From: DASXUL01 sp036504855
Lineage (GTDB): Bacteria; Armatimonadota; DTGP01; JAKQQT01
Direction of reading: 5' to 3'
NCBI GenBank assembly: GCA_036504855.1
Contig: DASXUL010000002.1
Location: 1 to 64,000, forward strand
Length of the DNA stretch: 64,000 nucleotides
In this document: piece by piece, positions 56,453-64,000 of the stretch
Layout: the number at the start of each line of letters is the position of its first letter
How positions within the stretch are numbered: the stretch's first letter is position 1
Notes under the pieces: generated by a model
The model's input: only the letters and a program-made list of their open reading frames with translations
The model's database searches: none
Told to the model about the DNA's origin: nothing
Translations under genes and position numbers: made by a program

Positions 56453-58504
56453 TCAGCGTAGCGGTCTGAACTGCACATCGGAAGCATTCAGATCACGCAT
56501 CTCGTCGTCCACGGTTGGGAGCGCGGGTTCGTCGGCCCGATCAATCTGCGGGTGGGCGATTGCTACGGGCGGAACAGACTTGCGCTTGGATCCCTCGGGC
56601 CCATACGTGGGCACCAGCCGGGCCAGAATGCGCTTCACGTCTTCCGCGTCGTTGTTATGAACGGCTTCCGTGAGCAGTCGCAGGCCGTGGTACAGGGACT
56701 CGTGGTCGATTCGGCTGGGGCGCGCCATCCTGATCTTGTCGTGATCGGTGGCGGTGATCCCCTCTTCGTCCGTCAGTACCTCCTCGTAGAGCTTCTCGCC
56801 TGGCCGGATCCCGGTGACGTTGATAGGGATGTCCACCTCGGGGATCAGCCCGTTCAGGCGGATCAGGTTGCACGCGAGATCCATGATCTTCACCGGGCGG
56901 CCCATATCGAGCACGAATACCTCGCCATGCCGTCCCATGGCGCCGGCCTGGATCACCAGTTGCACGGCCTCCGGGATGGTCATGAAGTAGCGCACCATTT
57001 CCGGATGGGTAACGGTAACCGGCAGGCCCCGCTCAATCTGGTGCTGCATCGTGAGCACCACGCTGCCGCGGCTTCCCAGCACGTTTCCAAATCGCACCGA
57101 GGCGAAGGTTGTAACGGCATCCCGAGGCTCAATGGTCTCAAAGCCCCAGATCGAAAGCGGTCGTTTTCCCTGCCGGGCCATCTCTATCCGTTGGGCCAGG
57201 CTCTGCACCACCATCTCCGCCACGCGCTTCGACGCGCCCATCACAGAGGTGGGGTTTACGGCCTTGTCGGTGGAGATCATCACGAAGGTCCGCACGCCGT
57301 GCCGGATCGAGAGCTCGGCGAGGTTCTTGGTGCCGAAGATATTGTTCTTGACGGCCTCCTCGGGGTTCGCCTCCATCAGCGGCACGTGCTTATGCGCCGC
57401 CGCGTGGAACACCACGGTGGGCCGGTGATCGCGAAACACGGTCTCAAGGCGGTTGCGATCCTTGATGTCCGCGATGATCATCTTCGGCTCACAGTCGTAA
57501 TCGCCCCGTAGTTCCCGCTCGATCCAGAAGATGCTGTTCTCGCCATGGCCCACGAGGATGAGCTCGGCCGGGCCATAGGACAGAATCTGCCGGCACAACT
57601 CGCTGCCGATCGATCCGCCCGCGCCGGTGACCAGCACTCTCTGTCCGGCGACGTACCGAGCGATGGTCTCCATGTTCACCTGGATGGGCGTCCGCTCCAG
57701 CAGGTCTTCCACACGCACCTTACGGATGCGGTTCGTGGAAAGGCCGTGCGAGAGAATCTGCGCCAGCGGGGGCAGGATGGTGAGCTCCGCCTTGGTCTTC
57801 GAGCAGCAACGGATGATCTCACCCACTCGGTTGCCTGGCAGCGATGGGATGGCGATCAGCACCTGGTCGACATGGTGGCGCTCCACGAGGTCCGGAATGT
57901 CCTCGGTTGTGCCGAGCACGCGTACGCCGAGGATAACCGTGTTGGTCTTTCGGCGGTCGTCGTCAACGAAACCCACGGGGCGTAGCCGGGCCACGCCGTC
58001 TTCCTTCATCAGGCGCACAATCTTGCTGCCGCCGTCGCCGGCGCCGACCACGAGGACTCGGCGCACCGGGCCATCGGTCCGGTTCTTCACGGAAGCGCGG
58101 CTCCAGTAGACGCGCGCCGCCGCCCGCACGACGAGGAGAAGCGTAGCCGTTAGAAACCACTCGATCACCAACACGCCGCGAGGCACGTGAAAGGCGCGCA
58201 GCGACAGGAGCACGGCCACGAACACGGCGGACCCAATTGTGGTCGACTGCAGTACGGGCGCCGCGTCGCAGATGCTGGCGAAGCGCCACGGTGATCGGTA
58301 TCGGCTCACGGCGTAGTTGGCCAGCAGGCGGATGAGCACGAGGCCGGGCGTCAATGCGAGGTAGACCTCCAGATAGTGGCTCGAGATGTCGCCGTCAAAC
58401 CGGATCACGAATGCCAGTAGAAACGAGAGGGCAATCAGCAATGATTCAACGGCCAGTTTGGTGGCCATGTGCGTTCGATATTGTCGCGCCGTTCTGATAT
58501 TCAT
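56453..58504 (-). CDS. PglF/CapD/WbpM-type NDP-sugar 4,6-dehydratase
   Basis: 683 residues. Four or five N-terminal helices (about 15-135) are followed by a CoA-binding-like Rossmann segment (RRVLVVGAGDGGSKIVRLM), then the catalytic domain from about 290: RVLVTGAGGSIGSELCRQI for cofactor, HAAAHKHVPLMEANPEEAVKNN, and MISTDKAVNPTSVMGASKRVAEM. In this group the usual Tyr of Tyr-x3-Lys is replaced by Met (MGASK here), a known feature. It produces UDP-4-keto-6-deoxy-GlcNAc, the starting point for bacillosamine-type or related amino sugars. An aminotransferase of the right family is encoded just upstream. Confidence 0.92.
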   Translation of the reverse strand: MNIRTARQYRTHMATKLAVESLLIALSFLLAFVIRFDGDISSHYLEVYLALTPGLVLIRLLANYAVSRYRSPWRFASICDAAPVLQSTTIGSAVFVAVLLSLRAFHVPRGVLVIEWFLTATLLLVVRAAARVYWSRASVKNRTDGPVRRVLVVGAGDGGSKIVRLMKEDGVARLRPVGFVDDDRRKTNTVILGVRVLGTTEDIPDLVERHHVDQVLIAIPSLPGNRVGEIIRCCSKTKAELTILPPLAQILSHGLSTNRIRKVRVEDLLERTPIQVNMETIARYVAGQRVLVTGAGGSIGSELCRQILSYGPAELILVGHGENSIFWIERELRGDYDCEPKMIIADIKDRNRLETVFRDHRPTVVFHAAAHKHVPLMEANPEEAVKNNIFGTKNLAELSIRHGVRTFVMISTDKAVNPTSVMGASKRVAEMVVQSLAQRIEMARQGKRPLSIWGFETIEPRDAVTTFASVRFGNVLGSRGSVVLTMQHQIERGLPVTVTHPEMVRYFMTIPEAVQLVIQAGAMGRHGEVFVLDMGRPVKIMDLACNLIRLNGLIPEVDIPINVTGIRPGEKLYEEVLTDEEGITATDHDKIRMARPSRIDHESLYHGLRLLTEAVHNNDAEDVKRILARLVPTYGPEGSKRKSVPPVAIAHPQIDRADEPALPTVDDEMRDLNASDVQFRPLR

Positions 58505-58663
58505 TTCAGGTCTTCCATACCTTGTAGAGTGCGCCGGCCGCTGAGCCGGCCCATGGCAATCGCCCTGGGAGCCTGGATTCGGTGTGGCTCACCTTTGTCC
58601 GTGAGCGGGCTCCATCCCATTGGCGGCGCTTCGGCGATGCGAGACAACAGCCCAAGTTGGCAT

Positions 58664-59908
58664 TCATACGGCGGCGAACTGCCCAGTCGAGTTCGGAACG
58701 TCCGAAACCTCTTCCCCCTCCTCCGCGCGTTGGAGCAACCCGATGGCGGAGACGGCCACGCGCGCTTGGCGCGCGGTGAGGCACTCGCGCAAAAGGCCGA
58801 TCACGCGCGCCTGGTCGGCAGGCGCGAGGTTGGACCCGGACGGCAGGCAGATGCCGTTCGTGAAAAGAGAGCGAGACACGTCTCGCCGCTCGGAATGCTG
58901 ATGGTAGGGCGCGTTGTCGAAGAGCGGCTGCATATGCAGCGGCTTCCAGACGGGCCGGGCCTCAATGTTCTGCTGCGCGAGCGCTTCGACGACATCCATC
59001 GGCGCAACGCGACAAACGCGGGGGTCGATGGTGAGAACGGTGAGCCAACGGGATGAGCGGCCGAAGCTGGCCTCCGGCATGAAGGCGATGCCGCCAATGT
59101 CTTCCAGGCCCATGCGGTATCGCTCGAAGACAACCCGGCGGGCGGCCACGCGGTCCGGCAGCACGCGCAACTGGCCGCGGCCAATCCCGGCAAGCACGTT
59201 GCTGAGGCGATAGTTGAAACCCATCTCGCTGTGTTCGTAGTGCGGCGCAGGGTCGCGCGCCTGGGTGGCCCAGAAACGCGCCTTGGCTAACGCCTCGCAA
59301 TCCGAGGAAACGAGAGCGCCGCCGCCCGACGTGGTGATGATCTTGTTGCCGTTGAACGAGTAAATGCCGAACTTGCCGAGCGTTCCGCAGGCGCGGCCGC
59401 GGTAGGTAGCGCCCAGCGCTTCGGCGGCGTCTTCCAGGATCGGCACGTCATACTGGCGGCAGAGCGCGAGGATCGGGGCCATGTCGGCGCTCTGCCCGTA
59501 GAGGTGCGCCACGATGACGGCCTTCGGCAGCTTACCGTTGGCGTCGGCGTGTCGAAAGGCCTGCGACAGAGCGCGGGGCGACATGTTCCAGGTTTCCGGC
59601 TCGGAGTCGATGAACACGGGCGCGGCGCCCTGGTAGAGGATCGGGTTGGCGCTGGCGACGAACGTGAGCGACGAGCAGAAGACGGTGTCGCCGGGGCCGA
59701 CATCCATCAACCGCAGGGCCAGATGCAGCGCCGCGGTGCCGGAACTGAGGGCCACGGCGCCCTCAACGCCGGCGTATTCGGCGAGCTCTCGCTCAAAGGC
59801 GTCCACATGCGGCCCGACTGGCGCTATCCAGTTGGTGGCGAATGCTTCCGCCACGAACCGCTCTTCCCACTCGCCCATATGCGGGCTGGACAGGTAAATG
59901 CGTTCCAC
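58664..59908 (-). CDS. DegT/DnrJ/EryC1/StrS-family sugar aminotransferase
   Basis: 414 residues. The N-terminal IYLSSPHMGEWEERFVAEAF and NWIAPVGPHVDAFERELAEYAG are the family opening. ALSSGTAALHLALRL, EDAAEALGATYRGRACG and GIYSFNGNKIITTSGGG (PLP Lys) follow in order, with SEMGFNYRLSNVLAGIGRGQL. This fits PglE/WecE-like enzymes that aminate 4-keto-6-deoxy sugars. The start is the GTG at 59908, with AGAGGG five bases away; a longer frame to 59977 is open, but the family begins at IYLSS. A sigma-54 type promoter lies about 70 bp upstream. The C-terminal 20 residues are a variable tail. Confidence 0.9.
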   Translation of the reverse strand: MERIYLSSPHMGEWEERFVAEAFATNWIAPVGPHVDAFERELAEYAGVEGAVALSSGTAALHLALRLMDVGPGDTVFCSSLTFVASANPILYQGAAPVFIDSEPETWNMSPRALSQAFRHADANGKLPKAVIVAHLYGQSADMAPILALCRQYDVPILEDAAEALGATYRGRACGTLGKFGIYSFNGNKIITTSGGGALVSSDCEALAKARFWATQARDPAPHYEHSEMGFNYRLSNVLAGIGRGQLRVLPDRVAARRVVFERYRMGLEDIGGIAFMPEASFGRSSRWLTVLTIDPRVCRVAPMDVVEALAQQNIEARPVWKPLHMQPLFDNAPYHQHSERRDVSRSLFTNGICLPSGSNLAPADQARVIGLLRECLTARQARVAVSAIGLLQRAEEGEEVSDVPNSTGQFAAV

Positions 59909-59977
59909 GATATCCCTCTCAGCTTCGGCCGCGCCGCGACCGGAATACACAGCAAACCAAATGGTCCATTGCTCCAA

Positions 59978-59994
59978 AGCAGATATCGTGCCAA
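59978..59994 (-). promoter_or_regulatory. Sigma-54 (RpoN) type promoter of the sugar aminotransferase gene
   Basis: Minus strand TTGGCACG, four bases, then CTGCT. GG (59992-59991) and GC (59980-59979) have the consensus spacing; one position differs from TTGC. The start would be near 59967, 59 bases before the GTG. The remaining 215 bp up to the epimerase stop (59995-60209) have no gene and could hold activator sites. Confidence 0.7.
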
Positions 59995-60209
59995 TAACGA
60001 AACGTGATCAATACGCCCCGGAGCGATGCCGCTCGCTCATCAAATGGCCCGCCAAGCACGCTGAGATTCCGGCGATACGCGCCAAGGGGGCGCAGAGGCC
60101 TTGAACGCTTTGTGGGAGACGGCGAAAGCTGCCAAGCAGGCGTCGCAAATTGTCGCCTGCACGCTTTTCGGGGGGTGGACGCAACTCCGGAGCGGGTTCG
60201 CGCGGCGCC

Positions 60210-61199
60210 TCACGCTGCAACGGCCGTCGCTTTGCTGAGGCCGCCGACGCCGACGTTGGCCCACGTCAGGTAGGCGGCAAGCCCCTCGCGGATGCGGACG
60301 CGCGGGTGGTAGCCCAGGCATGCGGCCGCTTTGCTGATGTCCGCTAGGGTGGCCGGGGCGTCGCCAGGCCGGTCTGGCTGCAGAGAGACCCGCGGAGAGA
60401 CGCCGAGGAGCTCCCCGAGCGTGTCGACAAGCCGTCGAATGGATACAGCCTCGGAACTGCCCAGGTTCAGCACCTGACGCCCCACCCCGGGCGGCTGGTC
60501 CGCCGCGCGGATGATGCCATCCACGATGTCGCCGACGAACGTGTAATCGCGCTCGCTTGTGCCGTCTCCGTAGATGGTGATCGGCCTGCCGGCGAGGATA
60601 CGTTCCACGAACAGCGGGATCGCCATGTCCGGACGCTGGCGCGGACCGTATACGGTGAAGAACCGGAGGCAAACGGTTTCCAGGCCGTAGAGGCGCTGGT
60701 AGGTGGCCGCCATGACTTCCATCGCCAGCTTGCTGACCGCATATGGCGAGAGCGGAACCAGGGGCGATTCCTCTTCGTGGCACGGCAGGCGAGGCGTGGC
60801 CCCGTAGACGGAGGATGAGGATGCCAGCACCACACGCGGGATCCCGCATGCCCGAGCGGCATCCATCACGTTGGTGGCGCCGATCAGGTTGATGGTCTGG
60901 TACGCGCCGGGGTCGGTGAGCGACTGCGAAACGCCCGGCCTCGCGGCGAAGTTGAGGATCTGCTCTACCCCGTGCTTCTTGATCGTGTCGATGAGGGCTT
61001 CGCGGTTCAGGATGTCATCAACAACGGGGATGAAGCGCGCATTGCACAGGAGTCCCTCAATATTGCGCGCCTTCAGCGTACGGTCGTAAAATGGGTCGAA
61101 GTTGTCCAGGCAGACGACTCGGTCCCCGCGAGACAGCAGCCGTTCGCAAACGTGTGATCCGATGAACCCGGCGCCGCCGGTGACCAGTGTAGTTGCCAT
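60210..61199 (-). CDS. NDP-sugar epimerase/dehydratase, UDP-glucuronate 4-epimerase-like
   Basis: 329 residues. TLVTGGAGFIGSHVCERLL gives the NAD motif. LDNFDPFYD after the second strand and NFAARPGVSQSL are typical of the UDP-glucuronate epimerase branch rather than of plain GalE. The catalytic Ser is in LASSSSVYG and the Tyr-x3-Lys in SPYAVSKLAMEVM. FTVYGPRQRPDMAI and RDYTFVGDIVDGI follow. It could make UDP-galacturonate for the EPS. An almost perfect sigma-54 promoter lies about 170 bp upstream. The ATG at 61199 has no strong ribosome site. Confidence 0.88.
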   Translation of the reverse strand: MATTLVTGGAGFIGSHVCERLLSRGDRVVCLDNFDPFYDRTLKARNIEGLLCNARFIPVVDDILNREALIDTIKKHGVEQILNFAARPGVSQSLTDPGAYQTINLIGATNVMDAARACGIPRVVLASSSSVYGATPRLPCHEEESPLVPLSPYAVSKLAMEVMAATYQRLYGLETVCLRFFTVYGPRQRPDMAIPLFVERILAGRPITIYGDGTSERDYTFVGDIVDGIIRAADQPPGVGRQVLNLGSSEAVSIRRLVDTLGELLGVSPRVSLQPDRPGDAPATLADISKAAACLGYHPRVRIREGLAAYLTWANVGVGGLSKATAVAA

Positions 61200-61333
61200 T
61201 CAGCCTTCCCGCGGACAGACGGATCGTGGCCTCGGCGAGAGGGCGCCGCCGCGCCCGGCGCGCGGACTTCACGGACGGCCGCGCTGCTCCGCCTCATGAG
61301 CGATCCCGGACGACAAACGCTGAAACCACTGCC

Positions 61334-61349
61334 CCGGCCCGAGGGCCGG
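61334..61349 (-). other. Leader hairpin of the UDP-sugar epimerase gene
   Basis: CCGGCCC/GGGCCGG with a two-base gap forms a stem of six to seven base pairs (61334-61349), about 10 bases after the predicted sigma-54 start site at 61359. Function unknown; it may protect the 5' end of the message. Confidence 0.4.
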
Positions 61350-61369
61350 CGCCGTGATAAGAGGGCTTG

Positions 61370-61385
61370 GGCAATACGCGTGCCA
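61370..61385 (-). promoter_or_regulatory. Sigma-54 (RpoN) promoter of the UDP-sugar epimerase gene
   Basis: Minus strand TGGCACGCGTATTGCC matches TGGCACG-N4-TTGC at every fixed position. GG is at 61384-61383 and GC at 61372-61371. Initiation would be near 61359, about 160 bases before the ATG at 61199. It lies just inside the strong hairpin at 61404-61464, so it reads away from a transcription barrier. Confidence 0.8.
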
Positions 61386-61403
61386 TTTAGCACACTCGCC
61401 CAA

Positions 61404-61464
61404 ATGGCCTGAAGGGGCGCCCGGATTGCATCATCTATGCGCTCCGGACGCCCCTTCAGGCCAT
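61404..61464 (-). terminator. Strong inter-operon hairpin
   Basis: ATGGCCTGAAGGGGCG (61404-61419) and its reverse complement (61449-61464) form a perfect 16-bp stem. After one C/A mismatch the inner CCGGA/TCCGG adds 5 bp around a loop of about 17 bases. It sits between the triplicated secreted protein and the epimerase promoter. No T-run follows, but the stem is the strongest in the window. Confidence 0.75.
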
Positions 61465-61491
61465 CGATTCCCACGTTTCCAGGCGCTATCC

Positions 61492-64000
61492 CTAGCGGAA
61501 GGCGCTCACTTGCCACACGCGGGCGGCCGGGTTCACGGCAACCGCGCTGACGTTGCCGACGCGGACCGTGGCGGTGTTGGCTGCTGATATGTAACCGGAC
61601 CAGACCAGGCCGCTCTCGGCGGCGCCGTTCGGAGATACGCTAACGGCATCTCCAACCTGCGCGCCAGGCACGGTCACAGTCAGTTCGGCGGCGCCCTTCG
61701 CCGCGATGGACGGGAAGTCCAGGGTGGCGGCAGTGCGGCCCCAGCCGCCGGTGGTGATGAGGCCGGCGGGATTCACGGTGAGCAGGCTGTCCGCGTTCCA
61801 GTTGTCGGGGCCGGGATCGGCGGCGGCAATGGGGCCTTCCACGGTGATTCCGCCCAACACGCTCACGGCCGTGGGGTCGTTGACCTGGCCGGCAACGTGA
61901 ACCGTGTAGGTGTTTGCGGCGGCTTCACGATGCACGAGGCTGAAGTACCAACGACCGCTGGCCGAGTTCCAGATCGGTCCCACGAGGGAAACGCCGTTGG
62001 CGGTGTTTCCGAGCGCGGAGACGACTTGGGCGGACTTCTCGTAAACGGCTCCGGCGCCGGTGAGCCCCAGCGAGTATTGCTTAACGTAACGGCCCAGCGC
62101 GTTCGAGCCCTGGTAACCGCCGGTGATGGTAAAGGCCAAAGTGCCCCACAGGGCGCTGCCGGCGGGAAGGTAGAAGCGCATCTCCTGGTTGGCTGCCGCC
62201 ACGAACGGCACGGTGTATGTGCCTTCGAGGCACGCGCCGGTGGTCAGCGATCCGGCATCCATGCGAATGGCGTTAGTGGAACTGGTGGCCGTAGCGGTGG
62301 TGGCCGGACCGACCGGAAGGGCCAGGCCCTGCGCGGCGAATGTGTTGGCCTTCCAGACGCGGGCGACCGGATCGATGGCGGATGCGGTGGTGTTCAGAAC
62401 GCGCACCGTGACGGAGCCCGATGTCGGTACGTAGGCGGAGTAGGCGAGGCCGGCTTCCAGGCCGGATCCCGGGGCCGCGGCGACCACGTCGCCGGAACCG
62501 GCGCCAGGCGCCGCCATGGTCAGCTCGGCCTGGGAGCCGGCGGGGATGCTGGGGAAGTCCAGCGTGGCGGCGCCGCGCGCCCAGCCGCCAACGGTGATGG
62601 CTCCGCTCTGGCTCACGGCAAGCGTGTTCTTGATGTTCCAGGCGTCCTTGCCGGGATCGGCCTGGGCCACCGGGCCTTCAAGCGTCATGCTCTTCACGGC
62701 GGCGATGCCGGTGGTGTCGGCGGATTGGCCGGTGACGGTAACCGTGTAGTTGTTGGCCGCGGCCTCGCGGTGCACGAGGCTGAAGAACCACCGGCTGCTG
62801 CCCGCGTCCCAGTTGGGCCCGACGAGCGTTACGCCGACGGTGGTCTGCCCGAGGTCGGTCACCACCTGTGAGGAGCCTTCGTACAGGGCTCCGGCCGCGG
62901 TGAGGCCCAGCGAGAAGGCCTTGTTGTAATGGCCCTGTGCGGGACTGCCGTTCCAGCCGCCTGCCACGGTGAAGCTCATCGTGCCGTAGAAGCCCGTGCT
63001 GGCCGGAAGGTAGAAGCGCATCGCCTGGTTTGCCGTGGCGCCCAGACTGACCGAGAACGTATTCTCCGCGCGAGACAACCCGATGGCGACCACGGAACCC
63101 GTGGCGGGTGCGGTGGACGCCAGTGTGGTGACGCTGGTTGGGCGGGAAGGCAGCGTTGCGGACGCGTTGGAGAACGAGGCCGTTTCCCACACTCTGGCCG
63201 CCGGGTTGATGGTAGTGGCGCTCTGGTTGCTGGCGCGAACCGTTACAACGCCGGAGGTCGCAACGTACGCCGACCATACGATTCCCGGTTCCGGCGCTCC
63301 GGTGGGGGCGGCGGAGGCCGGGTCGCCGGCCACGGCGCCCGGAGTGGTCACGTTCAGGTCGGCGGATGCGCCCGCGGCCAGCGACGGGAAGTCCAGGGTG
63401 GCCGCGCCGCGGCTCCAGCCGCCGGCGGTGATGTAGCCCGCCGCGTCCGTCTTGATGGCGTTGTTGATGCTCCAAACGTCTTTGCCGGGGTCGGCCTGGC
63501 TGACCGGGCCCTCGGACGTCATGTTCTGGATGGCCGTTGCGTAACTGGCGTTGGATGGCTGTCCAACAATCTGTACGGTGTAGTTGTTCAGCGACGCCTC
63601 ACGATGGACCAGGCTGAAGTACCAACGGCCGGTGGCGCTGTCGAATGCCGGGCCCGTCAGCGATACGCCGGCGGATGTGACGCCCATGTCGGCGGTCACT
63701 TGCGAACCGGCCTCATACACCGTCCCACCGGCTGCAAGGCCCAGGGAGAACTCCTTGGTGTAACGGCCGGCGGCGAGGGAGCCATTGTAGCCGCCGGTAA
63801 CGGTCATCGACAGAGCGCCCCAGTAGGCGGAGTTGGCCGGCAGGTAATAGCGCATCGCCTGGTTGGCGGTTGCGCCGAATCCCGCGGTGTAGGCCTTGGT
63901 GACCTTCGTGCCGCCGGACTGCGTGCTGCCGCCGGTGGAGCCGCCCGTCCCGCCGCCGCCGGTGGGAGGCGGGGTTACCACGCTCGTCAGGAGGGTGGCA
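61492..64000 (-). CDS. Large secreted protein of three tandem modules (5' end beyond the window)
   Basis: At least 835 residues, open to the right edge. After a Pro/Thr/Gly-rich linker come three copies of a module of about 280 residues. Each has a first part with ANQAMRYYLPA (or MRFYLPA), FSLGL, SLVHREA and ADPGKD, and a second part with GGWSRGAATLDFPS, PGA, WSAYV, VTVR and PAARVW. The second part (TLDFPS and PAARVW framing) resembles a short beta-sandwich that I have seen at the ends of phage and phage-like surface proteins; that link is from memory. The three copies stay clearly alike at protein and DNA level. No anchor or sorting signal is seen at the C-terminus (VWQVSAFR). The signal peptide must lie beyond the window. 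Confidence 0.75.
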   Translation of the reverse strand, partial: ATLLTSVVTPPPTGGGGTGGSTGGSTQSGGTKVTKAYTAGFGATANQAMRYYLPANSAYWGALSMTVTGGYNGSLAAGRYTKEFSLGLAAGGTVYEAGSQVTADMGVTSAGVSLTGPAFDSATGRWYFSLVHREASLNNYTVQIVGQPSNASYATAIQNMTSEGPVSQADPGKDVWSINNAIKTDAAGYITAGGWSRGAATLDFPSLAAGASADLNVTTPGAVAGDPASAAPTGAPEPGIVWSAYVATSGVVTVRASNQSATTINPAARVWETASFSNASATLPSRPTSVTTLASTAPATGSVVAIGLSRAENTFSVSLGATANQAMRFYLPASTGFYGTMSFTVAGGWNGSPAQGHYNKAFSLGLTAAGALYEGSSQVVTDLGQTTVGVTLVGPNWDAGSSRWFFSLVHREAAANNYTVTVTGQSADTTGIAAVKSMTLEGPVAQADPGKDAWNIKNTLAVSQSGAITVGGWARGAATLDFPSIPAGSQAELTMAAPGAGSGDVVAAAPGSGLEAGLAYSAYVPTSGSVTVRVLNTTASAIDPVARVWKANTFAAQGLALPVGPATTATATSSTNAIRMDAGSLTTGACLEGTYTVPFVAAANQEMRFYLPAGSALWGTLAFTITGGYQGSNALGRYVKQYSLGLTGAGAVYEKSAQVVSALGNTANGVSLVGPIWNSASGRWYFSLVHREAAANTYTVHVAGQVNDPTAVSVLGGITVEGPIAAADPGPDNWNADSLLTVNPAGLITTGGWGRTAATLDFPSIAAKGAAELTVTVPGAQVGDAVSVSPNGAAESGLVWSGYISAANTATVRVGNVSAVAVNPAARVWQVSAFR

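Noticed and set aside
56552..57511. 319-codon plus-strand frame opposite the dehydratase
   Set aside because: Antisense to the PglF/CapD-type catalytic domain; His-rich with no motif.
61897..62871. 324-codon plus-strand frame
   Set aside because: Antisense to the triplicated protein; Gly/Arg/His-rich shadow.
1..64000. tRNA, rRNA, CRISPR array, complete transposase gene or prophage
   Set aside because: No T-loop-like sequences, conserved rRNA segments, regular spacer-repeat array or transposase motifs were noticed on either strand.

Overview
The window is about 64 kb of GC-rich (clearly above 60% by eye), densely coded DNA from a diderm (Gram-negative) bacterium. The evidence for two membranes is direct: a nearly complete lipid A/Kdo pathway (lpxA, B, C, D, K, an LpxL-type acyltransferase, kdtA, msbA), a BamA with a C-terminal Phe, a Skp/OmpH chaperone, a TamB-like protein and a Wza-like export protein. 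With the Tad-type pilins, GTG/TTG starts and the many paralogous surface proteins, this would fit Armatimonadota or a neighbouring phylum. That placement is an inference from general character; no rRNA gene or tRNA was seen to test it.

Layout. 0.1-2.5 kb: ribose-type ABC permease and substrate-binding lipoprotein (ATPase not in the window). 2.6-5.2 kb: GalE-like epimerase and divergent MFS transporter. 5.3-6.0 kb: a TolB/PD40-type propeller gene broken by two frameshifts. 6.2-8.6 kb: a small Tad module (Flp pilin, TadE-like, TadG-like) with a sigma-54 type promoter and a structured leader. 8.8-11.9 kb: double-domain PTPS/QueD protein, YihY-family membrane protein, hydrolase and a hypothetical protein. 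12-35 kb: one long minus-strand envelope block in the order tamB, bamA, skp, lipoprotein, lpxD, lpxC, fabZ, lpxA, four-helix-bundle gene, lpxB, methyltransferase, msbA, DUF374 acyltransferase, kdtA, lpxK, lpxL-like, heptosyltransferase-like GT9, GT4, SDR. Many of these genes overlap by 4 bp or are only a few bases apart, so much of the block is probably co-transcribed.

35-45 kb: Wza-like export protein behind a good sigma-70 promoter, a FliA/WhiG-type sigma factor, a SurA/PrsA-like lipoprotein, a HAD hydrolase, an STN-domain secreted protein next to an ECF sigma/anti-sigma pair, signal peptidase I, a GH76-like secreted protein with a dockerin-like segment, and a reaction-centre-type di-haem cytochrome c. 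45-52 kb: an S74 intramolecular-chaperone surface protein, a tandem pair of paralogous membrane proteins, fRMsr, an SDR and a HisC-like aminotransferase. 51.7-61.2 kb: a secreted protein and an exopolysaccharide block (flippase, GT4, acyltransferase, PglF/CapD-type dehydratase, DegT aminotransferase, UDP-sugar epimerase). 61.5-64 kb: a secreted protein built from three copies of one module, running off the right edge.

Three signals deserve a second look. (1) Four sequences match the -24/-12 sigma-54 consensus with exact spacing, and each lies upstream of a pilin, a secreted protein or a polysaccharide gene, which suggests one surface/EPS regulon. (2) A four-helix-bundle gene sits between lpxB and lpxA, flanked by inverted arrays of a 7-bp unit (ACTGAYN). 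The lpxB start codon and the four-helix-bundle stop codon both lie inside these arrays. A gene-less 122-bp element of related design, with perfect 20-bp inverted ends, lies 16 kb away. (3) Several leaders carry strong or mutually exclusive hairpins (flp, wzx-like, bamA-skp, binding protein-permease).
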